64,000 bases of DNA from contig NC_077238.1 of the NCBI RefSeq assembly GCF_947179165.1, positions 59,601,257-59,665,256 on the forward strand, given 5' to 3'. This DNA comes from Solanum dulcamara (taxonomy: Eukaryota > Streptophyta > Magnoliopsida > Solanales > Solanaceae). The notes below the pieces were generated by a model, which was not told the origin of the DNA, searched no databases, and saw only the letters and a list, made by a program, of their open reading frames with translations. A program made the position numbers and the translations under genes. Numbering within the stretch: the stretch's first letter is position 1; the number at the start of each line of letters is the position of its first letter. This document shows, piece after piece, positions 37,157 through 46,376 of this stretch.

Positions 37157-37638
37157 TGAAAGATATCCTGCCTACCATTTTATGCAAATTGGAAAGGCCG
37201 AATTATAAATAATTTTCAAGAAATGATATTTCAAAGATTCAGCAAAAAAATGTCCATTATAGACTAGCAATTGGATTAAGAATTGTTTTGCAAAATATGG
37301 AACATAGATTTAAGAAAGGATTTCGGACTTATGGAGGAACCAAAATACACTCCTCTATTATGATTTCCCCGGCAAAAAACACTCCACCGTCGGCCAAATG
37401 ATATATGGAAACCAAGATCAATTTAATAAATAAATTAATTATTAAATCCAGCCCTCAGACTCAGCAAAGATTATGTGAAATGAGAAAACACTCAAAAGGA
37501 ACGTGTGAATGTTTCTCTCCAAAAAAAGAAAAATTGATAGAAGACGCCATGTCAACATTCTCCGAATAAATACAGGACAAATGGATGAAGGATGAGAAGA
37601 TAAATCAGAAGAAGAAAGAAAAAGATGAAAGCAACTGA
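37157..37638 (+). pseudogene. EPRV copy A: last ORF (transactivator-like), end part
   Basis: Resumes the ORF split at 27008: AYHFMQIGK-like text, then QRLCEMRKHSKGTCECFSPK and a lysine/glutamate-rich tail ending KKEKDESN before a TGA. Stops and frame changes occur before 37440. The same tail is found at the end of the copy B ORF (45461). Confidence 0.8.
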
Positions 37639-38570
37639 TATGTAACATTTTGTCATCTTGAGAAGATATGTATGAAGTCAAGAAGTGATGAAGTGATAAG
37701 CATGGTGGCATGAAGTCAAGGCTAGAAGATACATAGGTAGGTAAGAAGATAAGAAGAAGATTGTAAAAAAAAATGATAATGACCCCTTTGTCATTTTGTA
37801 ATCATATAGATACATAGGGTCCCATATAATTTGTCTTCTTGTAATAATAGATGACAAGTCTTTATTCTCTTTTTCTTCTTTTATATGTTTAGGTATAATG
37901 TCGTTGTCTAGTCATTTTCTTTTCTAAAATGTAAGTTTAAAGTCCGTAGTTGAGGTTTGTTCCTCCTTCTATAAAAGGAGATCTTATGTAAACAAGAGGG
38001 ATCATCGAGCATCGATCAGAACTTGATCAAAAAACAATTCCTCTACCTTTGTAAAAAAACCCTTTAAGATATGAATAAAAACTAAAGTTTGTGAGTATCT
38101 TTTTTGAGCATCAATATTATTCTTTAATAATTTTTTTCCTTTTATAAAAATAAAAGTACTCCCCTTTCATGCTATCCGTACGCCTAGAAGGAGAAAATGA
38201 ATCTAGGATGTGATGTGTTATTCTAAAGGAATGTCAGAGAAGTTACCTGGAAATATGTTGGGATTGCAATGTCTAGGAAAAGTCTCGACGGATACCCCGG
38301 AGTAATTATGGTCAAATAGGGATAGGTATAGAAGCGTGTTGGACCCTTGACTTTTTATTTAAGTTATGAAATTATACTGTTATAATATTATGCTGCTCAG
38401 GAAATTTACTCTATTTCCATTATTATGTTTACTTTAGACATAATATATTCCTCCTTAGATGGACTAAATGTACTTGTTAAACAAGATGATTATGTTATTA
38501 GATATAAAAATATACCCACTCAAATTATAGATTTATTGAACCAGCAATTTTCTAGAACCCTCTCCCCATT
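37639..38570 (+). promoter_or_regulatory. EPRV copy A large intergenic region: promoter, poly(A) signal, leader
   Basis: A TATAAAAG box lies at 37970-37977 and an AATAAA at 38074-38079, about 100 bp apart, the arrangement that gives a terminally redundant pregenomic RNA. The leader runs about 0.7 kb beyond to the junction with copy B. The same elements recur in copy B (45790-45797 and 45891-45896). No ORF of note, apart from a fortuitous one over 38425-38658 that runs into the inverted fragment. Confidence 0.75.
37970..37977 (+). promoter_or_regulatory. Putative TATA box of the pregenomic promoter (copy A)
   Basis: TATAAAAG in CCTTCTATAAAAGGAG, conserved in copy B (45790). Confidence 0.65.
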
Positions 38571-38774
38571 GAATTCTAAGGGATTTTCAATAAAATATTG
38601 CTCTAATTTTTGTTTGATTATATCTATATTTTCTTCTAATTTATTGAAGGTTATCTGATATTCTAATAGGGGATATTGTTGGTTTATTATCTGAGGGTTG
38701 TCCCAATCAGTATCATATTATAGCAAGAGAGTGCTTTTTAGAAATATTGGTTTGTTTTGATAGCCTATATCACC
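38571..38774 (-). other. Inverted fragment of the EPRV polymerase gene
   Basis: About 205 bp matching the reverse complement of copy B 42793-42997 (region coding GDIGYQNKP to EQCFTKNPLEF). It begins AATTCTAAGGGATTTTCAAT and ends GATAGCCTATATCAC. It is flanked by near-identical CCCTCTCCCC(A/G)TT on both sides, the second copy leading straight into the primer site. The equivalent place in the B/C junction (46360-46380) has no such insert. Confidence 0.9.
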
Positions 38775-38785
38775 CCTCTCCCCGT

Positions 38786-38797
38786 TGGTATCAGAGC
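38786..38797 (+). promoter_or_regulatory. EPRV copy B primer binding site (start of viral map)
   Basis: TGGTATCAGAGC, the exact tRNA-Met complement used by Caulimoviridae for minus-strand priming. It lies about 0.8 kb from the putative promoter (about 0.6 kb without the insert) and precedes the first small ORF. Confidence 0.9.
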
Positions 38798-38841
38798 TAT
38801 GATAAATGTTAAAGACGTAGAAGTCAATATTACATAAAAAC

Positions 38842-38946
38842 ATGTCAACTTTAGATATTAAGATTAGACAAGAAAGTAGTGAAGATAAATTTGATAAAAT
38901 AAATGAAGCATTAAGATGCGATGAAACCTTTAAAGATATAGAATGA
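38842..38946 (+). CDS. EPRV copy B small ORF 1 (34 aa)
   Basis: A 34-residue ORF starting MSTLDIKIRQESSED and ending ETFKDIE. It is intact here and, with a few substitutions, in copy C (46432-46536). Charged, no membrane segment. Its TGA overlaps the next ATG as ATGA (38943-38946). I do not recognise a family; it could be a leader peptide or a true small protein. Confidence 0.55.
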   Translation: MSTLDIKIRQESSEDKFDKINEALRCDETFKDIE

Positions 38947-39206
38947 AAATACATCCTTCTTTTGCTGCAACAAAAATAGATAATAATTTTCTATGAAAAT
39001 TTAAAAAGTATCTACATGATAGCCAAGTAGGGAGAGAAAAATATAAAAAATTGCTAGTATTACTCAAAAAAGATAATACGGATAAAGCCGCTATATGTAG
39101 AACCGAACAAATATTATCCGATTATGATATAATAATAGAAGGATTAACTAATAATATTTAAATAATCAAAGATGAAACCGATACTCATCCTTCTAGCTTT
39201 GGATAA
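38943..39206 (+). pseudogene. EPRV copy B small ORF 2 (~87 codons, broken)
   Basis: Starts MKIHPSFAATKIDNNFL, then an in-frame TGA at 38994 where copy C has TGG, then FKKYLHDSQVG and a second stop (TAA) near 39160. Its terminal TAA shares a base with the next ATG (39206). Lysine-rich and soluble-looking; family unknown. Confidence 0.55.
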
Positions 39207-39467
39207 TGAAAAGATTACCTTCCTTTTCTGACATAAAACTAGATTATCTTTTATATTGGACTTTTCAGAAAAATTTAAAATTAGCTAAGATAAAAGAAGA
39301 ATCTTATCAAAGATATTTAAAAAAAATTAGACACTACAATGATTGAACAAATAAAAAGAACACAAGAAGTAATGATTGCTAATGCTGAAGAAATATTATT
39401 AGAAAAAGATAATATAAAATTACTTAGTTGTTATTATTTTAAACAGCATCTAGCTAGTATAGGATAA
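39206..39467 (+). pseudogene. EPRV copy B small ORF 3 (frameshifted)
   Basis: Starts MKRLPSFSDIKLDYLLYWTF. An extra A in an A-run near 39320 shifts the frame; copy C keeps the ORF open (46797-47057, 86 aa). Predicted helical, with ILLEKDNIKLLS near the end. Family unknown. Confidence 0.55.
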
Positions 39468-39468
39468 A

Positions 39469-39730
39469 ATGAACAATAAAACCAACTATAAATTACTTAA
39501 TGAACAAGATCCTCTAAAGATAGAGCAAGATTTATATGAAATATAGAGGAACGATAATTTACTTTGGAAATTTAATAGTTAAAGAAATTGAAACTTTGAA
39601 AGATATACTAAATCAAAAAGAAATAAAAATTGATAAAGAACCTATAAGTAAAACCTTAGATATCATAGGATCCCATATTTCTAAAATAAAGATACCTGAA
39701 GGATACAGAGGAAACAATTTAAAATGGTAA
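39469..39730 (+). pseudogene. EPRV copy B small ORF 4 (stop and frameshift)
   Basis: Starts MNNKTNYKLLNEQDPLKIE and breaks at a TAG next to a one-base insertion near 39541. It then continues in another frame (IIYFGNLIVKEIETLKDILN) to KW and a TAA overlapping the capsid ATG. It looks like a helical, possibly coiled-coil protein, similar in character to the small virion-associated or aphid-factor-like proteins of caulimoviruses; that comparison is a guess. Confidence 0.5.
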
Positions 39731-40978
39731 GCTCTTACTCAGAAAATTATGAAATAGATAATCTTATAATAAATATAAAAGAGACCAAGTTAAAAAATGA
39801 AGGGGATGTGATAAACTTAAAAATGGATACAATCAAACCAGAAGAAGTAGATTTTAATTCAAATATTACTGAGCTCCCTATTCAGGCTAAAACTAGCCGA
39901 ACAAATTTTAATAAATCCGCCAGGACTTATGCAGGTATAAACTCTGCGTTAAGATCAAAAGATAATCATACACCCATAGGATCAATGAAAAGTGAAGCGA
40001 TTAATTCGTTTGAAATATATCTAGATTTAGATTGTATCAATAATACCGAAGAAGCTATAGATAAATGAGAAACTTCTTTAAGGATAGCAATAATAGTAAA
40101 AAAAATAGATTATGACACAACTAAATATTTTATAGAACGAAGTCTATTAAATAGTGTGCTAAGATTTTGACAAAATTTAAATGATGCCACTAGAAATGAT
40201 ATTTTTGGTACCAATGATAATATTGCTAATTTAATTACAAGGGCTATAGAAGCTATAAGATTAGAATTTGCCGGAGAAGGTAATATTTTAAAGGACCCTG
40301 CAACGATTAAAAAATACGAAATTACTTTGTTACGATTACAATTATGTGATATGAGTGAAATAATAAATATATTTGTGTCTTTTAAGATTATTATTACTAT
40401 GTTTATAATAGAGTAAAAAATACAAAAATGTATTTACCAATGTTTTTTACTAAAATTCTAGACCCTTGGGGTAAAAAGTTAATAGATACTTATAATCCCG
40501 GTACAACTGATACTTTAGAAAAAAGAATAACTCATTTAAAAGATAAGCTTAGTACATGGTGTGCAAACGTCATATTAGCTAAAGCAACAAAAGAATTAAG
40601 AAATAAAATAAGTCTATGTTGTGATAATCCAAAAATGCCTATAATAATTGGATGTGAAAGTCCCTACTATTACAAAAAGATTAAAAGAAAATATAAGAAA
40701 AAAAACTCTTTAAAAATAAATATTTCAAAAAGAGAAAAGCTAGATATTACAAAAAGAAAGGATATACTAGATATAACAAACCTTTTTCAAAAATAAATAA
40801 GAGAAAAAATCCAAAAAAATGCAGATGTTATTACTGTAAAAAGATATGACACTATGCCAATAGATGCCCAAAGAAGTTTGTCAATAATACCAAGAAAATA
40901 GAAATTGATGAAGATATTGAAGAAATGATAAATTCAGAAGAATTTATACAATTAAATAATTTTGAAGAAGTTGGATGA
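39724..40978 (+). pseudogene. EPRV copy B capsid protein (coat protein), broken
   Basis: Starts MVSSYSENYEIDNLIINIKE. An acidic N-part is followed by a core with IARLEFAGEG-like text (near 40260), MYLPMFFTKILDPWGKKLID (40428) and KLSTWCANVILAKATKELRN. A lysine-rich stretch then leads to the zinc knuckle CRCYYCKKI-stop-HYANRC (40820-40867), fitting the C-x-C-x2-C-x4-H-x4-C motif that marks Caulimoviridae capsids. Stops at 40066 and near 40170 (both TGA), one TGA inside the knuckle, and frame changes near 40380 and 40710 break it. The final TGA overlaps the start of the movement-protein frame. Confidence 0.8.
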
Positions 40979-42342
40979 CACAATTTTCATATTAACAGAT
41001 ACTGATATTACACCACTTCAGAAGAAGATAGTCAAAATGAATAATGAAATAGAAATTGTCTAGGATATAATAAAAGAAACGATAGAACAAGTTGAAGAAT
41101 ATAAACAAGATATTTTATTGATAAAAGAAAATTACAACAAATACAAAATGAAAAGTTTTCTTTAACTAATTACTCAGGATTTATAGTAAATACCTTTGAA
41201 AGATTAGAATTAAGAAAAAGAAAACATCATTTATTTTACGGATTAAATATCCAAGAAAGAGCTTTAGAAGTTTTGGTTATTTCTAATAAAGTAATGATAC
41301 TGTTATTATCTAAAAAAGATATTCAAGATAAATTACGAAAGAAAAATAAAGAAATTCGAAATACACTTGGATGGATACATATAGGAGCTATCCAGATAAT
41401 AATAAAATCTACATTTAGAAAAGGGTTAAATACCCCAATAGATTTAACTATTATAGATAACCGTATAATAAACAAGGAATAGACCTATTTAGGAATCTTA
41501 CGAGGAAATCTACAATATGGAAAGATTAAGTTCAATATATATCCAAGAATTTCATATCATCTTTTAGATAGAGATTTTGATAAAACTCTAAGTTTAATAC
41601 AAGATTTTAAAAGAAAAGAATTCTTTCATAAAAAAATAGACCATATTCGATAACTTATGTTATTTCATATGCAATTTCAAATACTCATCATTCAGATTGC
41701 TTTGCTATAAAAGATACAATCGATTATTCCTATTTATTTGAAGAAGTTAGTCAAATACAAATGCCTAGCATAGGCAAGATACAAAATATAGAAGATATGT
41801 CATTAGACTTAGATTTACAACCTAAATCCTTGTATAATCAACAAGATTTAATATCTCGATTATCTTTTGATGAAACTCGAGTTATAAACCCATCCGCATT
41901 AATAAGAAGAACACAATCAGAAAGAATTATACAACCTATCTTAGAAGCAAAAAATGATAAAATAAAAAATTATAAGATAAAGGGAGAATATTTTAATGGT
42001 AAAAGATTCGTTCCCATAAACATCCTAGTAGATATAGGTGCTGGTGAAAATTACATCAGTTATAAGCTGTGTAACCACCTTCAACAGTATAGATTAAAAG
42101 ATAAACATCTCTATACTGATTTCAATGGAAAAAGACATGAAATAGTAAAAATAATAGAAACTATTTTAAAATTTGAAGATAACACCATACCTATAAGATT
42201 ATTAGTTGAACCAGAAGGAAATAATGATACTTTAGAAATTCTATTAGGAACTACATTCCTAGATAGTGTTAAGCCATATGATATACTCGATCAAGGTATC
42301 AAAATTACATATAATAATAAGATAATATTCATATCAAAATGA
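40976..42342 (+). pseudogene. EPRV copy B movement protein (30K) with protease-like C-terminus
   Basis: Open text begins DDTIFILTDTDITPLQKK. The 30K core lies at about 41200-41620: LRKRKHHLFYGLNIQERALE, LGWIHIGAIQIIIKSTFRKG, LNTPIDLTIIDNRI, GILRGNLQYGKIKFNIYPRI. The 30K family moves virus through plasmodesmata. Stops interrupt at 41060 and 41480 and a frame change near 41650. From 41761 an open 193-residue stretch continues to 42342 and contains PINILVDIGAGENYIS and EILLGTTFLDSV, the two halves of a retropepsin-like fold. Its stop overlaps the next ATG as ATGA (42339-42342). Confidence 0.75.
41980..42310 (+). other. Retropepsin-like segment at the end of the movement-protein ORF
   Basis: Residues LVDIGAG (codons from 42025) resemble the catalytic D-T/S-G-A loop with Thr replaced by Ile, and EILLGTTFLD about 70 residues later resembles the I-L-G-x-x-F-L element of retropepsins. 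If so, it is probably catalytically impaired in this copy. It is separate from the protease expected at the start of the polymerase ORF. Confidence 0.55.
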
Positions 42343-44335
42343 CAAGTCAATATAGTATATATATATTCCTACAGGAATAAAGTATAAAGATTATAAAACA
42401 GAATATTATATTGCCTATATAGTCAACGGATTGGGAAAATGTTACTGTAGACCAGAAATATTTCTCAAAAAATATCATCAAGATTTACCCATTACAATAG
42501 GAAGAGATATATCAAATAATATTATAACAATGTGTAGAGACATTGCTCAACCGATTATACTATTAGGGTATTTTTTTAATAAAATGTCCCCCATTTTACT
42601 TCTATAATACCGAACAAGATGTTACTGTTAGGAAATAACTTTTTGGAAATATTTCTTAGTGTACGATACGATAGAGTCCAATTTCAATTAAGATTTAAGA
42701 CTCCTTGTCAACATACGATTGTTGTAAAATGCTTTAAAACTGCGTATTCAAAAAAATTATCTATTCAATTTAAACCTCACACAGCCCAGCGTGGTGATAT
42801 AGGCTATCAAAACAAACCATTTTTTCCAAAAAGCACTTCCTTTCTACAATATGATACTGATTGGGACAATCCTCAGATAATAAACCAACGATATCCCCTG
42901 TTACAATATCAGATAACTTTCAATAAATTAGAAGAAAATATAGATATAATCAAACAAAAATTAGAACAATGTTTTACCAAAAATCCCTTAGAATTTTGGG
43001 ATAAAAATAAGATAGAAGCCAAGTTAGAAATGAAAGACACAGATAAAATCATTAGAGTAAAACCGTTGAGATACAGTCCTGAAGACCAAGAAGAATTTCA
43101 AAAGCAGATTAAAGAATTATTAAGTCTTAGAATAATAAGATCTAGTAACTCTCTTCATAGTTCACCAGCCTTTATGATTAGAAACCATGTAGAGATTGTA
43201 CGAAATAAACCAAGGATGATTATTAATTATAAAAAATTAAATAATAATACTATATTTGATGGATATTTCCTACCACATAAAGAAAGTGTATTTAATAGAA
43301 CTATTAACAAAAAGATATTTTCTACGTTTGATTGTAAAAGCGGATTTTGGCAGATAAAAATGAATAAAGATAGTATTCAATATACTTCCTTCTCAAACCC
43401 CTCAAGGACAATACGAATGGTTAGTCATGCCATTTGGATTAAAAAATGTCCCATAGATATTTCAAAGGAAAATGGATAATATCTTTAAAGATTATGACTA
43501 TATCTTTATCTACGTTGATGATATTTTAGTTTTATCCGATAGTCTCGAAGAACACTTGACACACCTAAATAAGTTTACAAACTTATTTTTAGAAAATTGA
43601 TTGACACATTCTAAAAAGAAAGCAAGCCTAATAAAAAATAAAATAGAATTTTTGGGTATGATAATTGATGGAAATGGTATAAAGATACAAAGTCATATAG
43701 TCAAAAAGATATCTGTTTTTCAGATAAATTAACTGATAAAAAGCAAGTTTAAAGCTTTTTAGGGATTCTTAATTATGCTTCGGATTATATTCAGAATTTG
43801 GTTGAATTAAAAAAACCATTTCAGAAATTATTAAAAAAGGATCAAAGTTTTGAATTCAATGAAGTCTTAATGAAAAAAGTAAAACATATCAAATCTATTT
43901 GCAAAGAGCTACCAAAATTACAATTACCAAAGGATAGTGATGATTTAATCCTAGAAACAGACGCTTCAGAACATTCTCGGAGAAGTGTATTAAAAAAGAT
44001 AGACTATGATCTTAATAAAAAATAAGATAGGAGAAATTCTATGTAGATATTGTTTTGGAACCTTTTCAGATACACAAACTAGATATCATATTAATGAAAA
44101 AGAATTGTTAGTCGTAGTAAAAAGTTGTCAAAAATTATATTACTTCTTACTACCAAAACGATTTACTTAGGTAAAGGCTTTTGTTCATAATATTCTTCCA
44201 TCAAAACTAGAATATAAATGATTTATTAGATGACAAATGTTATTGTCTGAATATTTCTTTGATATCAAAATTGTTCGAACTAACAAAAATATTACAGAAA
44301 ATTTTTTCACCAGACCTGGAAAAAATTAAAAACCA
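42339..44335 (+). pseudogene. EPRV copy B polymerase: protease, RT, RNase H
   Basis: Starts at an ATG overlapping the upstream stop, then loses frame in a TA run. The protease region (about 42390-42650) has IVNGLGKCYC where a D-T/S-G loop would be expected and LLLGNNFLEIF as the second half. RT is open at 42619-43479 (DWDNPQIINQRYPLLQYQI, SSPAFMIRNHVEIVRNKPRM, IFSTFDCKSGFWQIKMNKDS). After a frame change the palm motif YIFIYVDDILVLSD lies near 43500-43540. RNase H follows with LILETDASEHSRRSVLKK, then more stops, one a TGA at the TGG of the RW-Q motif (about 44232). Reverse transcription of the pregenomic RNA is the family role. Confidence 0.85.
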
Positions 44336-45461
44336 TCTGCAAGATATCGATAAAGGTTTTAAAGATATTCAAACGACTGTTTCTGACATAATAGAAATAG
44401 CTAATTTCGATTGTCAACGACTGATTGCTGACAAATTAATCAACATATGTGCCCAAATAATGTCCAAAATTGGACAATGCATTGATTCTTATGATATTGT
44501 TAATAGTTTGATAAAAGCGCAAAATGATGATAATACCTCGATAACTATGGAGGGATAAGATAAATATGAAAAATTATCTTTTAGACTCCAATTGCTCCAA
44601 AAAAGAGTTACTTTGGGATATAAAGAAAAAATCAATAAGCTACTTCAAACCATCGAAGATGTAGAACAAATAATGAGAGATTTATTTTTCTCTCAAAACT
44701 ACTCGGAACAGATACATTGATTTTACGGGAGTATATCCTCGGATCAATTACCTACAAGATTCATCTCCAAAAGAAACTAGATACTGGTATGATTTTGGAG
44801 CCATAAATTCTATTTATCTTACTTCTCTAAATTTTCCAGAGATTAGTAGATTACCGTCATGGGTACAATATGGAGTAAAAGATTGTTATCTCAATAATCC
44901 AATTTACCATAAAAGATATTTTGGTCCTTAAGTTTATTTCTGCCGGACCAGATTTTTACAGAGATGAAAGATATCTTGCCTACCATTTTATGCAAATTGG
45001 AAAGGCTGGTGATTTTTATATTATAAATAATTTTTAAGAAAAGATATTTCAAAGATTTACCGAAAAAGATGTCCATTATAGATGAGCAATTGGATGAAGA
45101 ATTATTTTGTAAAATATGGAACATAGCTTTAAGAAAGGATTTCGGACTTATGGAGGAACAAAAATACACTCCTGTATTCTGATTGCCCCGGCAAAAAAAC
45201 TCCACCGGCGGCCAAATGATATATATGCAAACCAAGATCGATTTAATAAATAAAGGAATTATTAAATTCAGCCCTCAAGCTCAACAAAGATTATGTGAAA
45301 TGCGAAAACCCTCAAAAGGAACGTGTAAATGTTTCTCTCCAAAAAAGGAGAAATTGATAGAAGATTCCATGTCAACATCCTTTGAAGAAGAACAGGGAAA
45401 ATGGACGAAGGAGGAGAAGATAAGGCAGAAGAAGAAAGAAAAAGATGATAGCTACAAATAG
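44317..45461 (+). pseudogene. EPRV copy B transactivator-like last ORF
   Basis: Aligned to copy A the start codon here is CTG rather than ATG (44317). The N-part FKDIQTTVSDIIEIANFDCQ to SLIKAQNDDNTSITMEG is open to 44558, then a TAA follows. Further pieces carry INKLLQTIEDVEQIM and, near the end (45183-45461), QRLCEMRKPSKGTCKCFSPK with a basic/acidic tail. It corresponds to the viroplasmin/transactivator of Caulimoviridae by position and partial wording; the match is moderate. Confidence 0.7.
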
Positions 45462-46376
45462 CTAACATTTTGTCATCTTGAGAAGATACGTATGAAAGCA
45501 AGAAGAGAAGGATTGGAAGGCACGAATATAAGATGATAGTGACAGATAGCTAACCGATAGCGACTGATAGCTAACCTTTTTGTCATTTTATAATAATATT
45601 GAAGAAGATAGAAAAAAGTATACGTAGAAGATAGGAAAATAAGAAAAAGATGACACTTTTGTCATTTTGTAGATAGAAAAGTCATTTATTTCTTTTAAAT
45701 GTTTAGGTTAGGTATAAGGTCATTGTCAAGTCATTTTCATTTCTATTTTAATGTTTAAATTCCGTAGTTTGAAGTCCGTCTCCTTCGTCTATAAAAGAAG
45801 ACAGTTTGTAAACAAAGAAGGCATCGAGCATCGATCGAAACTTGATCAAAAAACAATCTCTCTACCTTTGTAAAAACCCTTTAAGATATAAATAAAAACT
45901 ACAGTATGTGAGTATCTTTCTTGAGAATCAATTTTATTCTTTTATAAAAAAATTTCTTTTATAAAAAGAAAAGTACTCCCCTTTCAACCTAGAAGTAGAA
46001 AAAGAATCTATGTTGTGCTGTATTATTCTGAAGGAACATTAGTGAAGTAACTTGGAAATAGGTTGGGACTGCGATGTTCGGTAAAAGTCTCGATGGATAC
46101 CCGGAGTAATTATGGTCAAAGAGGAATAGGTATGGAAGCGTGTTGGACCCTTGACTTTTTATTTAAGTTATGAAATTATACTGTTATAATATTATGCTGC
46201 TCAGGAAATTTACTCTATTTCAATTATTATGTTTACTTTAGACATTACATATATTCCCCCTTAGGTGGACTAATTTTACTTGTTAAATAAGATTATTATG
46301 TCATTAGATATAAAAATATACCCACTCAAATTATAGATTTATCGAACCAACGATTTTCTGGACCCCCTCTCCCCAT
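45462..46376 (+). promoter_or_regulatory. EPRV copy B large intergenic region
   Basis: TATAAAAG at 45790-45797 and AATAAA at 45891-45896, followed by a ~0.5-kb leader to the copy C primer site. Collinear with 37639-38570 of copy A, but with indels and no inverted insert. Confidence 0.75.

Larger units (their letters stand above)
38786..46376 (+). mobile_element. EPRV copy B: full-length unit, solendovirus/cavemovirus-like
   Basis: A 7.6-kb unit from primer site to primer site, close to the size expected for this group. Order: small ORFs, capsid with zinc knuckle, 30K movement protein with protease-like C-terminus, protease/RT/RNase H, transactivator-like ORF, intergenic region with TATA and poly(A) signals. 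ORFs overlap by a few bases (ATGA, TAATG), as in viruses that translate by reinitiation. Every larger ORF is broken. The genus-level placement is from ORF order and recalled similarity to tobacco vein clearing virus-type EPRVs, not a search. Confidence 0.85.

Noticed and set aside
38425..38658. 77-residue ORF in the viral leader
   Set aside because: It crosses the junction into the inverted RT fragment and is not conserved in the B/C leader.
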